DNA of 64,000 bases. It comes from CAYSAD01 sp964428955. Its GTDB lineage: Bacteria; Patescibacteriota; Saccharimonadia; Saccharimonadales; Saccharimonadaceae. Under the pieces are notes generated by a model. That model had not been told where the DNA came from and did no database searches. It saw only the letters and a list, made by a program, of their open reading frames with translations. Below are positions 1 through 8,342 of the stretch, piece by piece (within the stretch, counting starts at the first letter, position 1; each line of letters begins with the position of its first letter). The stretch spans positions 53,995 through 117,994 of the forward strand of contig CAYSAD010000004.1 of assembly GCA_964428955.1 (NCBI GenBank), written 5' to 3'. The position numbers were made by a program, and so were the translations under genes.

Positions 1-1
1 T

Positions 2-2104
2 AACCCAACCGGTAAGGAAATTATTTCTGTATCTACCGATTTTTGCGGCCAGCCGCTGACACTTGAAGTTAACCGTGTCGGATTCCGCACGACCGCCACT
101 GTGCTGGTGAAATATGGCGATACCGTGGTGCTGGGCACGACCCAAATCGGCACACGGCCAGTTCAGCTGGATTATTTTCCGTTGAGCGTCGATTACGAAG
201 AAAAAATGTATGCAGCTGGCAAGATTTCTGGTTCACGCTTTATTAAGCGTGAAGGTCGTCCAAGTGACGAAGCAATTTTGATTGGTCGTATTATCGATCG
301 TCCGATCCGCCCGCTCTTTCCAAAAGGCTTTCGGGCTGAAGTGCAGGTTGTCGCCAGTGTCCTGTCGATGGATCCAAACTTCCGGCCTGACATGGTTGCC
401 ATGACCGCCGCTAGCGCTGCTCTCTCTATTAGCGGCGCACCGTTTGATGGTCCGGTAGCTGGACTGCGTGTCGGTCGCGTGGATGGTGAGTTCAAAGCCT
501 TCCTAACGCCCGAAGAACGCGAGCAAAGCGATCTTGACTTGGTGGTTGCTGGTATCGAAAGTGGTGTCGTGATGGTAGAGGCTGGAGCGAATGAAGTCGA
601 TGAAGAAGTCGTCATCGAAGCGATTGCCTGGGCGCACAATGCTATGCAGCCAGCGATTGCGCTGCAAAAGCAGCTGGCTGAAAAAGTTGCTAAAGAAGCG
701 ATCAAGTATGAACTAGTACTGCCAAATGAAGATGTCCAAGCTGAAGTCGACACCTGGGCACACGAAAAACTTGGCGAGAAACTCCACCATCCATACCCAG
801 AACGTAATGAGATGATCAATGAGCTGCGTTGGAAGTTTCACGAAGACATGTCTGAAAAAATTGGCGATGATTATGCCGACCAGCGTGATGAATATGACGA
901 AGCCTTTACGATGGCACTCCATAAAGACGTTCGCCGCGGTATCGTGGAATCACAGACCCGCCCAGATGGCCGCAAGCTCGACGAAGTCCGTCCGCTAAGT
1001 TCTGAAGTTGGCGTTTTACCCCGCACCCACGGTTCAAGCATCTTCACCCGCGGCGTGACACAGGGTATGAATATCGTTACTCTGGCACCGCTGAGCTACG
1101 CGCAAATGGTTGATACGATGGAAGTGACCGACGGTGAACGCCGTTACATGCACCATTACAACGCACCTGGCTATACAGTCGGCGAAGTCCGTCGCCTTGG
1201 CAGCCCTGGTCGCCGCGAAATCGGTCACGGCTACCTAGCGGAACGCGCGCTGATTCCGGTGCTACCAACCGAAGAAGAGTTCCCGTACGCAATCCGTAGC
1301 GTCACGGAAATTATGAGCCAAAACGGTTCGACCAGTATGGCCGCCACCTGTAGCTCATGTCTGGCACTGATGGATGCCGGCGTGCCAATCAAACGACCAG
1401 TCTCTGGTATTGCCATGGGCTTGATGATGGATGGTGACACGCCGTACGTCCTGTCTGACATTGCCGATGCCGAAGATTTTGCTGGTGATATGGACTTCAA
1501 GGTGACGGGAACCGAAAAGGGAATTACGGCCGTACAAATGGATATGAAACTCCACGGTTTACCGGTCGAAGTACTCGCAAAAGCGATTCGTACCAGCAAA
1601 TCTGGCCGCAAGTTCATCCTTGATCACATGCTGACAACGCTGGCTGCACCAAAACCAACCCTGAGCCCGTTTGCACCACGAATCGAGAAGATCAAAATCA
1701 ATCCTGAGAAAATCGGCGCAGTCATCGGCAAGGGTGGTGAGGTTATTAACAAGATCACCAGTGAAACCGGCGCCATGATTGACATCAAAGAAGACGGACT
1801 GATTACGGTGGCTGGTTCGGATGCCGAGAACATTCAAAAAGCCATCAACTGGATCAAGGGTTTGACTGAAGAACCGGAAGTTGGTCGTATCTACGAAGGT
1901 ACGGTTGTTACTATTAAGGACTTCGGTGCTTTCGTTAATATTCTGCCAGGCCAAGACGGCATGGTGCATATCTCTCAACTTTCGAACGAACGCGTCGAAA
2001 AAGTTGAAGATGTCCTCCATGAAGGCCAGATCGTGAAAGTCAAGCTGACTGGTATCGACGAGCGCGGACGACTCAGCTTAAGTCTGAAGGACGTTGATCA
2101 GTAA
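2..2104 (+). CDS. pnp: Polyribonucleotide nucleotidyltransferase, 5' end outside window
   Basis: This enzyme degrades RNA 3' to 5' by phosphorolysis and usually works with other decay factors in the cytoplasm. The frame is open from base 2, and the residues before the GTG at 101 (ending in TTATVLVKYGD) match the normal PNPase N-terminus. The gene therefore starts before the window, and 101 is not the true start. Two RNase PH-like domains are followed by a KH domain with GKGG in KIGAVIGKGGEVINKI and a C-terminal S1 domain (GTVVTIKDFGAFVNILPGQ). It ends in TAA with the next ATG directly abutting, so the two genes are probably co-transcribed. RNase J lies 1.3 kb downstream, which puts two major RNA decay enzymes together. 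Identification is secure. Confidence 0.97.
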   Translation, partial: NPTGKEIISVSTDFCGQPLTLEVNRVGFRTTATVLVKYGDTVVLGTTQIGTRPVQLDYFPLSVDYEEKMYAAGKISGSRFIKREGRPSDEAILIGRIIDRPIRPLFPKGFRAEVQVVASVLSMDPNFRPDMVAMTAASAALSISGAPFDGPVAGLRVGRVDGEFKAFLTPEEREQSDLDLVVAGIESGVVMVEAGANEVDEEVVIEAIAWAHNAMQPAIALQKQLAEKVAKEAIKYELVLPNEDVQAEVDTWAHEKLGEKLHHPYPERNEMINELRWKFHEDMSEKIGDDYADQRDEYDEAFTMALHKDVRRGIVESQTRPDGRKLDEVRPLSSEVGVLPRTHGSSIFTRGVTQGMNIVTLAPLSYAQMVDTMEVTDGERRYMHHYNAPGYTVGEVRRLGSPGRREIGHGYLAERALIPVLPTEEEFPYAIRSVTEIMSQNGSTSMAATCSSCLALMDAGVPIKRPVSGIAMGLMMDGDTPYVLSDIADAEDFAGDMDFKVTGTEKGITAVQMDMKLHGLPVEVLAKAIRTSKSGRKFILDHMLTTLAAPKPTLSPFAPRIEKIKINPEKIGAVIGKGGEVINKITSETGAMIDIKEDGLITVAGSDAENIQKAINWIKGLTEEPEVGRIYEGTVVTIKDFGAFVNILPGQDGMVHISQLSNERVEKVEDVLHEGQIVKVKLTGIDERGRLSLSLKDVDQ

Positions 2105-2698
2105 ATGAGCTATTTTGAGCAGCCTGTTCTCATACTGTTTACTAGTATACCGGGTTCGGGAAAGAGCTACTTTGCTCGGCAGGCTGCCGACAGGATGCAC
2201 GCGATTCGTCTGAGTAGCGATGCATTTCGTCCTGCAATATACGGCTCGGTAGAGGCTTGGCGTGAGGCTGAACAGAAAAATGGTCGTCCAGCAATGTTAA
2301 AACAATTGTTTGGGGCGATGGATTATGCAGCTCAACAAATCCTGCTTCCTGGTGCTGATCTCATTTATGATACAAACACAAATGGTCGTGAATTGCGGCG
2401 AGCCCAAGAAGTGATGGCGAAAAAGTTTGGTGCCGCACCAATTGTCGTACATCTCGAGGTGCCGTATGAAGTCGCGTTGCGACGCGGACAAGATCGCGAG
2501 GAGCAAGCTGATCAACGCCGTAAAGATGAAGCTGGTATGCGTGAGTTGATAGATCGTATTCAAAGTGCGACGGATCCGTTTGATTCAGATGAGCTTGTGG
2601 TAAGTCTGGATGGCCAAAAGCCGTTTGATGAGCAATTTGTTGATTTTGAGGTGCAAGTCAAGGAGTTACTTCATGGACAAACAAGCTCAGCTCAATGA
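2105..2698 (+). CDS. P-loop kinase, AAA_33/zeta-toxin-like
   Basis: This is a 197-residue predicted ATP-dependent kinase of the P-loop polynucleotide kinase/zeta-like group. A Walker A motif (SIPGSGKS) lies at about residues 14-21. The segment RLSSDAFRP follows, then an acidic strand (LIYDTNTNGRELRR) and an arginine-rich lid (RRGQDREEQADQRR). The substrate cannot be told from sequence and could be a nucleic acid end, a nucleotide or a small metabolite. Its ATG follows the pnp stop codon without a gap, and its 3' end overlaps the start of the uracil-DNA glycosylase gene by 26 nt, so the three genes look like one operon. No antitoxin-like partner is visible, which argues against a toxin role. 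Confidence 0.75.
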   Translation: MSYFEQPVLILFTSIPGSGKSYFARQAADRMHAIRLSSDAFRPAIYGSVEAWREAEQKNGRPAMLKQLFGAMDYAAQQILLPGADLIYDTNTNGRELRRAQEVMAKKFGAAPIVVHLEVPYEVALRRGQDREEQADQRRKDEAGMRELIDRIQSATDPFDSDELVVSLDGQKPFDEQFVDFEVQVKELLHGQTSSAQ

Positions 2699-3245
2699 AT
2701 TAGCCAAAATAATTATTGCCGGCAAGGTCTGTCCAGAGCTTGCCGAGAGTGCAACGCAACTTGTCATGGGCGATGGCAATCCGGATGCGGATATTGTCTT
2801 CATCGGTGAAGCGCCGGGCAAGAATGAAGATGAGCAGGGACTACCGTTTGTCGGGGCGGCGGGAAAGTTTCTCAACGAAATGCTAGCCGCGGCAGGCATG
2901 GACCGCAATGATGTTTACATTACGAACATTGTGAAATATCGACCACCGAATAACCGCGATCCATTGCCAGAAGAGAAAAAAGCATTTTGGCCATATCTTC
3001 TGAAGCAGCTCCAGATTATCGAGCCAAAAATTGTCATTACGCTTGGGCGTCACAGCATGGAGTATTTTTTGCCCGAGATGAAGATAAGTCAGATTCACGG
3101 TCAAGCAAAACGCATCACATTTGGTGACAAAAAACTGGTCATCGTACCGCTCTACCATCCGGCCGCCGCGCTTTATAACGGTGGCATGCGTCAAACCTTG
3201 ATCGATGACTTTTTACGTGTCCCGCAGATAATCAGACAACTTTAA
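2673..3245 (+). CDS. Uracil-DNA glycosylase, family 4 type, without Fe-S cysteines
   Basis: This 190-residue protein should remove uracil from DNA as the first step of base excision repair. It has the motif 1 region GEAPGKNEDEQGLPFVG, the segment TNIVKYRPPNNRDP, and the late motif YHPAAALYNGGMR, all typical of family 4/5 enzymes. Family 4 enzymes normally hold a 4Fe-4S cluster with four cysteines. Here only one cysteine is present (KVCPELAES). The usual KCRPP is KYRPP and the later cysteine is Phe (KKAFWPYL). I chose ATG 2673 because AAGGAG precedes it by 7 nt; the frame is open further upstream. The start lies inside the kinase gene. The family call is good, but activity without the cluster is untested. 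Confidence 0.85.
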   Translation: MDKQAQLNELAKIIIAGKVCPELAESATQLVMGDGNPDADIVFIGEAPGKNEDEQGLPFVGAAGKFLNEMLAAAGMDRNDVYITNIVKYRPPNNRDPLPEEKKAFWPYLLKQLQIIEPKIVITLGRHSMEYFLPEMKISQIHGQAKRITFGDKKLVIVPLYHPAAALYNGGMRQTLIDDFLRVPQIIRQL

Positions 3246-3247
3246 GA

Positions 3248-3276
3248 TTGCTACAACAGTAGTTATCTGCTATAAT
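3248..3276 (+). promoter_or_regulatory. Promoter for RNase J gene
   Basis: TTGCTA and TATAAT are separated by 17 nt, and the minus 10 box is preceded by TGC (extended form). It starts 3 nt after the glycosylase stop codon. The predicted start near 3283 gives a leader of about 100 nt before the ATG at 3387. Confidence 0.75.
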
Positions 3277-3386
3277 CAGAGGTACTTACAAGGGGAGACC
3301 GACCGAACATTGACTGAATCCCACCTCTCGTATACCTTATTTCGCAATATCATTTATTTCAAAAGACAAAGGAGAAATAACAAACT

Positions 3387-5525
3387 ATGGGTCAACGACG
3401 ACTCGCCACGCCTCACGGCGACGATATGGCAAAAAGGCCCCAGGGCCAACAACGAAAAAAATCAAACAACACCGTTTTAAACGGTACCACTACTCGTAAG
3501 GGTGAAGTCTTCCGCGCACAGCGCCGGATGTCTGAGGGTGTCAATTTGCGAGCCAGCCAACACATCATTAATGTGCCGGTCAACAAGTCAATCTATAACG
3601 GCTATGACGGCCAGCAATTTAGCATGTCTCAACAGCCGAAACGTCGACCGTCCGGCCAACCAACCCTCCGAGTCATGCCAATCGGCGGCCTTGGTGAAAT
3701 GGGTATCGGTAAAAACATGATGGCTATCGAATACGATGATGAAATTATCGTTATTGACGCCGGCTTCCTGTTTCCAGGTGCTGATTATCCGGGTATTAAC
3801 TACATCACGCCAGACATTAGCTATTTAGAAGAAAACAAGCATAAGATTCGTGCCCAAGTCTTTACGCACGGCCACCTCGATCATATCGGGGCGTACCGTC
3901 ACTTGGCACATCGGATTCCGGCGCCGGTCTATGGATCGAAATTTACGCTGGCAATGGTGAAGCGAACAATGGAAGAAGCCACCAGCGGCTTCGAGCCAGA
4001 TTACCGCGAACTAAATCCTGAAGCGCACGAACGAGTTCAGGTAGGTGATAATTTTAGTATTGAACTGGTTCGCGTGAACCACTCGATTCCCGACGCGACA
4101 GCTGTCGTGATCCGCACCCCGCTGGGTGTATTGGTAGACACCGGTGACTGGCGTTTTGAGGAAAACCCGGTTGATGGAAAGAAGTTCGACCTCGAACGCT
4201 TGACTGAGATCGCCAGCAAAGAGGGTATCTTGCTGCTGATGAACGAGTCAACCAACTGTGAATCCGATGGTACGCACACACACGGTGAGTTCGACATTCA
4301 ACGCTCGATGGGTGAAGTCATGGAAAAGTATCCGAATAACCGCCTGATTCTGAGCTGTTTCTCGTCGCAACTGCACCGTATGCAGGTGATTTTGGATGAA
4401 GCCAAAAAGCACGATCGCAAAGTTGCTTTCGCTGGCTACTCGATGATTCAGAATCTGGAAGTGGCACTACGTACCGGTACTATTAAGGTACCAAAAGACG
4501 TGGTGGTAAAGATGGAAGATATCATCAAGATGCCTGATGGCAAAGTGACCATCGTTTGTACCGGTTCACAAGGTGAATTCAACGCCGTTTTGAATCGGAT
4601 GGCCAGCGGCAGCCACAAATTTATTAAGATTAAGCATTCCGACGTTATTGTCTTTAGTTCAAATCCGATTCCGGGCAACGAGAAGTACGTCGTCCGTACC
4701 GTCGATGGCCTGATGCGTGAGGGAAGTGATGTCATTCAAAACGGCAAAACCCACCTGACGGGTATCGGTCCGTTACACCTTTCCGGTCACGGCTTTTATG
4801 ATGATCACGTCAAGCTGATCAACGCGCTTAACCCGACTTACTATCTGCCGATTCACGGTGAGTTCCATATGTTGGTGCATAACGCCGAGCTAGCTGAAAA
4901 GGAAGCGGCGATTCCGCGCAATAATATCTTCGTCTGTGACTCTGGTGATGTGATTGAAATCACGCCGGATGGTGCCAAAAAAGCCGGCCGTATTCCAGTT
5001 GGTGGCATCATGTATGACGACAGCGGTGCGGTCGTCAGCGAAGTGGTACTAAAGGATCGGATTCATATGGCCAACGAAGGTATGTTCGTGGTGGTGCTGA
5101 CCATCCAACGTGGCAGTGGTCGGTTGATGACCAGCCCCGATATCATCTCGCGCGGTTTCATCTATCTGCGCGATAGTGAAGAGTTGATGGGCCTGATTCG
5201 TCAATACTTGAAGCAAAAAGTGGCTCGTGGCTTCGGTAAAAAAGCCGATATGGACCAGATGAAGAAAGAACTCAAAGACGAGATTACCCATATCTTGTAC
5301 GACCAGACCAGGCGCACACCGATTGTGATTCCGGTTATCAACGAAATCGGTGGCGGTGGCGGTAATCAAAATTCGCAGAGTCGTCAGACGAATAATTCGC
5401 GCGAACAGAAGAATGTACCACAACCACAGTTCCAAAAGTCTGATCCGCGTTCGTTCCCGCCACGTCAAACGCCAGATACCGAGACAGTCGAGCCTAAAGC
5501 TCGCCCCGATAACCGTGGATACTAA
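3387..5525 (+). CDS. rnj: Ribonuclease J
   Basis: This metallo-beta-lactamase/beta-CASP ribonuclease has endo- and 5' exonuclease activity and matures and degrades RNA. The zinc motif HGHLDH sits at about residues 161-166. A metallo-beta-lactamase core starts near residue 93, and the beta-CASP region includes SGHGFYDD and LPIHGEFHML. At 712 residues it is longer than the usual 550 or so. The extra length is a basic, low-complexity N-terminus of about 90 residues and a Gln/Asn/Pro-rich C-terminal tail of about 70 residues after the conserved end. The start at 3387 has GGAG 12 nt upstream; an internal ATG at 3426 is an alternative. It has its own promoter and terminator. Confidence 0.95.
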   Translation: MGQRRLATPHGDDMAKRPQGQQRKKSNNTVLNGTTTRKGEVFRAQRRMSEGVNLRASQHIINVPVNKSIYNGYDGQQFSMSQQPKRRPSGQPTLRVMPIGGLGEMGIGKNMMAIEYDDEIIVIDAGFLFPGADYPGINYITPDISYLEENKHKIRAQVFTHGHLDHIGAYRHLAHRIPAPVYGSKFTLAMVKRTMEEATSGFEPDYRELNPEAHERVQVGDNFSIELVRVNHSIPDATAVVIRTPLGVLVDTGDWRFEENPVDGKKFDLERLTEIASKEGILLLMNESTNCESDGTHTHGEFDIQRSMGEVMEKYPNNRLILSCFSSQLHRMQVILDEAKKHDRKVAFAGYSMIQNLEVALRTGTIKVPKDVVVKMEDIIKMPDGKVTIVCTGSQGEFNAVLNRMASGSHKFIKIKHSDVIVFSSNPIPGNEKYVVRTVDGLMREGSDVIQNGKTHLTGIGPLHLSGHGFYDDHVKLINALNPTYYLPIHGEFHMLVHNAELAEKEAAIPRNNIFVCDSGDVIEITPDGAKKAGRIPVGGIMYDDSGAVVSEVVLKDRIHMANEGMFVVVLTIQRGSGRLMTSPDIISRGFIYLRDSEELMGLIRQYLKQKVARGFGKKADMDQMKKELKDEITHILYDQTRRTPIVIPVINEIGGGGGNQNSQSRQTNNSREQKNVPQPQFQKSDPRSFPPRQTPDTETVEPKARPDNRGY

Positions 5526-5542
5526 TTAAGCGGTCACAAATC

Positions 5543-5574
5543 AAGCGCCTCAGGACTATCTTGAGGCGCTTTTC
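5543..5574 (+). terminator. Rho-independent terminator of rnj
   Basis: A 10-bp perfect stem (AAGCGCCTCA at 5543-5552 with TGAGGCGCTT at 5562-5571) is followed by a short T tract. It ends directly at the minus 35 box of the next promoter. Confidence 0.85.
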
Positions 5575-5603
5575 TTGACAATTGTATTTAAATATGCTAA
5601 TGT
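5575..5603 (+). promoter_or_regulatory. Promoter of the SemiSWEET gene, with overlapping palindrome
   Basis: A consensus TTGACA (5575-5580), a 17-nt spacer and TAATGT (5598-5603) form the promoter. A perfect inverted repeat GTATTTAAA (5584-5592) and TTTAAATAC (5603-5611) spans the spacer and the minus 10 box, as expected for a repressor operator. No regulator gene is adjacent. The operator role is an inference. Confidence 0.7.
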
Positions 5604-5646
5604 TTAAATACAGTAACCTCTTAAATAAACAGAATAAACACCCTCC

Positions 5647-5946
5647 ATGCATATCATTGAAGCTCTTTACACTCTTGGCGTTGTCGTTTCCATTGCAGCT
5701 TCGTTGCCGCAAATTCGACAGCTCGTCGTGACTAAGGCGTCGGACGAATTCAATCTCTCAACCTGGTTAGCCTGGGCGATGACGCAAGCCATGACGCTCG
5801 TTTATGTTGTCAGTCTGCAAAACCCACTGATGGTTATCGCTAATATAGCCTGGGTTAGTTTTTACACGACGATGTCTATCTTGATTATTCGCTATCGTCG
5901 TCCGTCTAAAACGCCGTTTCGTGACGTACTGACCGACGAAATTTAA
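5647..5946 (+). CDS. SemiSWEET/PQ-loop family small transporter
   Basis: This 99-residue protein has three predicted membrane segments and a PQ-loop motif (SLPQIRQL at about residues 19-26). The following segment TKASDEFNLSTWLAW is typical of SemiSWEET half-transporters, which dimerise to carry sugars across the cytoplasmic membrane. The substrate is not predictable. It stands alone between the rnj terminator and the ftsK promoter. No clear Shine-Dalgarno sequence precedes the ATG. The promoter overlaps a perfect palindrome, so expression is probably regulated. The family is clear from the PQ motif and length; sugar transport is inferred from the family. Confidence 0.85.
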   Translation: MHIIEALYTLGVVVSIAASLPQIRQLVVTKASDEFNLSTWLAWAMTQAMTLVYVVSLQNPLMVIANIAWVSFYTTMSILIIRYRRPSKTPFRDVLTDEI

Positions 5947-5951
5947 ACCGC

Positions 5952-5980
5952 TTGCAAAATATTGTAAATTTTGCTATAAT
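5952..5980 (+). promoter_or_regulatory. Promoter for ftsK
   Basis: TTGCAA, a 17-nt spacer and TATAAT preceded by TGC. The predicted transcript starts near 5987, just before a leader hairpin. A second TATAAT (6064-6069) lies 10 nt before the ftsK ATG and could drive a leaderless form. Confidence 0.7.
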
Positions 5981-5993
5981 ATGAACTAGTGAG

Positions 5994-6023
5994 GGAAGAA
6001 AATTAGCTTGCTCATTTTCTTCC
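5994..6023 (+). other. Leader hairpin upstream of ftsK
   Basis: A perfect 10-bp stem (GGAAGAAAAT with ATTTTCTTCC) closes a 10-nt loop in the ftsK 5' leader. No T tract follows, so it is not a standard terminator. It could stabilise the mRNA or bind a regulator; the function is unknown. Confidence 0.5.
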
Positions 6024-6079
6024 GAGCTGCAAGAAATATACGATAATTCGTCCCTAATCAGAGTATAATAAACACAGTT

Positions 6080-8320
6080 ATGGCAAAAAAGAAAAAACGA
6101 ACTACTCGAAAAAAAGCCCCCATCAAGAAAACAGTGCCACAACATGCTGTACCAGATGGATTCTGGGCGCAGGTCGGCGCAATTTTACTCCTGGCCATAT
6201 CGGCTCTTCTGATTGTGGCCTGGTTTGGAGCGGGCGGGCCGGTATTGCAATGGTTCGACGAAGCCAGTCGTAATACCATAGGCTACGCGGTTTTCATTGT
6301 TCCGCTACTTTTTAGTTACGTCGCCGTTGAAACATTCCGGGCCGAAGACAACCGCTTGCCGTTCGTCATGAAATTGGCGACGGCTCTGACGGTACTATGG
6401 TCGGCCAGTTTGTTTGGCTTGATGAAAGATAGCGCTGGAAAAACGACCGGTGGTTTTGTGGGCGAAACGCTCAACAATGGTACGTTACTGTTGGTGAGTT
6501 CGGGTGTAGCAGTCTTTATATACGTTTTGCTTATCATTTTGACAATACTGTTCGTGATTCGCGTGTCGCCCATTACAATTATTAAGAAATTATGGGAACT
6601 AGTACGCCGTGATACCAGTGAACAAGATCAAAACGTCAAAGTCATGCGTGAGGCTCAGACTGCAAAATCGACCGGTTCGCTTGGCGAGTTCAAATTGAAC
6701 GCTGGTGTACCGACACTTGATGCCAAAGAGGTGAAAGCTGAAGAGAAAAAAGCTGCTCGTCTGTCGAACTTACGAGGCAGTGTCCTGCAAGATAAGATGG
6801 CCGAAGAGCAGGCGGCGCTGGTGGCGGTGAGCGATCCGAACTGGAAAGCACCAAGTCTGAACCTGCTTGAAAAGAAGCAGAGTCCGGCTGACGCTGGCGA
6901 TGTCCAGGGCAATGCTGATACTATCCGTCAGACGCTGGCAGAATTCAACATTGATGTCGAAATGGAAGGCGCCAATATTGGGCCGAAGGTGACCCAATAT
7001 ACGCTGAGGCCACCAAGTGGCGTGAAGTTAACGCGGATTACGCAGCTCGAAACTAATATCGCGCTCAACTTAGCCGCTCAAAGCCTACGGATTGAAGCGC
7101 CGATTCCGGGACAACGAGCCGTTGGTATTGAGGTACCGAACCGCCGAGCGGCCGATGTGCGCTTGTACGGCATTTTGACATCAAAACAGTGGCAGATGAC
7201 TACTGAGCCGCTTAGTTTTGCGGTTGGTAAAGATATTTCCGGCGAGGCAGTGGTCGGTGAACTTAATAAGATGCCCCACTTGCTGATTGCCGGACAAACT
7301 GGTTCGGGTAAATCAGTTATGATCAATACGCTTCTGACAAGCTTGTTGTATCACAACAGCCCGAGTGACATGAAACTGATTCTGGTGGATCCGAAACACG
7401 TTGAAATGGCTTCGTACGAAGACATTCCGCATTTGTTGACACCGGTAATTACCGAGCCAGATAAAACTATCAGTGCTCTCAAGTGGGCAGTCAACGAGAT
7501 GGAGCGTCGCTATCGTCTGCTTGCGGCAGAGAAAATTAAAGACATTCGTAGTTACAATGCCAAAGTTATTAGTGGTGGTACGAAAATTTCAGTCGAAGAT
7601 GCTGAAGGTCATGCGCAGCAACACAGTGAGGGCGCGATGCCGTATATCGTCATTGTGATTGATGAGTTGGCTGACTTGATGATGGCAGCACCGCGTGACG
7701 TTGAAGCACTGATCGTGCGCTTGGCTCAAAAAGCTCGGGCCGTCGGTATTCATCTGGTGCTGGCAACACAGCGTCCAAGCGTCGATGTCATTACTGGTCT
7801 GATTAAAGCCAATATTCCGGCTCGGATTGCTTTTACGGTGGCCTCACAGATTGATAGTCGTACTATTTTGGATCAGGTTGGGGCGGAAAAACTACTTGGC
7901 CAAGGTGATATGCTGATGCTGACACCGAGCATGAACAAACCGAAGCGTATTCAGGGTGCCTGGGTGACTGATGATGAGGTTACCAAGATTACCGATCATT
8001 TGCGTATGCAATCGGCGCCACAGTATAACGAAGAAATTATCTCGCAACCGGTCCAGCTTAACGGCAAGGGTGGTGTGGTGATGAATTTAGAAGGAAGCAG
8101 CGATGACTCAATGTATAAGGACGCCGTGCGTGTCGTCGTCGAGGGTGGGAAGGCTAGTACCAGTTATTTGCAGCGCCGTTTACGGATTGGCTACTCGCGG
8201 GCGGCTCGCTTGATCGAGGAAATGGAAGAACAAGGCGTTATAGGTCAGGCTGATGGCAATCGGCCGCGCGATGTTTTGATATCCAGTTTGGATGATATTT
8301 ATCCTCAAGATGAGGCATAA
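6080..8320 (+). CDS. ftsK: DNA translocase FtsK/SpoIIIE
   Basis: This membrane-anchored hexameric motor pumps DNA through the division septum and activates Xer recombination. The 746 residues start with a basic tail, then about four membrane segments (roughly residues 30-165), a short linker, and the RecA-like motor with Walker A GQTGSGKS (about 405-412) and Walker B IVIVIDELADLMM. The C-terminal gamma winged helix (TSYLQRRLRIGYSRAARLIEEME) reads DNA polarity. A XerC/D recombinase lies at 30.3 kb, a likely partner. Two promoters precede it. Its length is in the normal range for SpoIIIE-type proteins. Confidence 0.97.
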   Translation: MAKKKKRTTRKKAPIKKTVPQHAVPDGFWAQVGAILLLAISALLIVAWFGAGGPVLQWFDEASRNTIGYAVFIVPLLFSYVAVETFRAEDNRLPFVMKLATALTVLWSASLFGLMKDSAGKTTGGFVGETLNNGTLLLVSSGVAVFIYVLLIILTILFVIRVSPITIIKKLWELVRRDTSEQDQNVKVMREAQTAKSTGSLGEFKLNAGVPTLDAKEVKAEEKKAARLSNLRGSVLQDKMAEEQAALVAVSDPNWKAPSLNLLEKKQSPADAGDVQGNADTIRQTLAEFNIDVEMEGANIGPKVTQYTLRPPSGVKLTRITQLETNIALNLAAQSLRIEAPIPGQRAVGIEVPNRRAADVRLYGILTSKQWQMTTEPLSFAVGKDISGEAVVGELNKMPHLLIAGQTGSGKSVMINTLLTSLLYHNSPSDMKLILVDPKHVEMASYEDIPHLLTPVITEPDKTISALKWAVNEMERRYRLLAAEKIKDIRSYNAKVISGGTKISVEDAEGHAQQHSEGAMPYIVIVIDELADLMMAAPRDVEALIVRLAQKARAVGIHLVLATQRPSVDVITGLIKANIPARIAFTVASQIDSRTILDQVGAEKLLGQGDMLMLTPSMNKPKRIQGAWVTDDEVTKITDHLRMQSAPQYNEEIISQPVQLNGKGGVVMNLEGSSDDSMYKDAVRVVVEGGKASTSYLQRRLRIGYSRAARLIEEMEEQGVIGQADGNRPRDVLISSLDDIYPQDEA

Positions 8321-8342
8321 TAGCTAGTAGAGAAGACCAACC

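Noticed and set aside
193..819. Long minus-strand frame under pnp
   Set aside because: Serine-rich shadow of a well-supported gene on the other strand.
2105..2698. Zeta-type toxin of a toxin-antitoxin pair
   Set aside because: No small antitoxin gene is adjacent, and the gene is embedded in a housekeeping operon.
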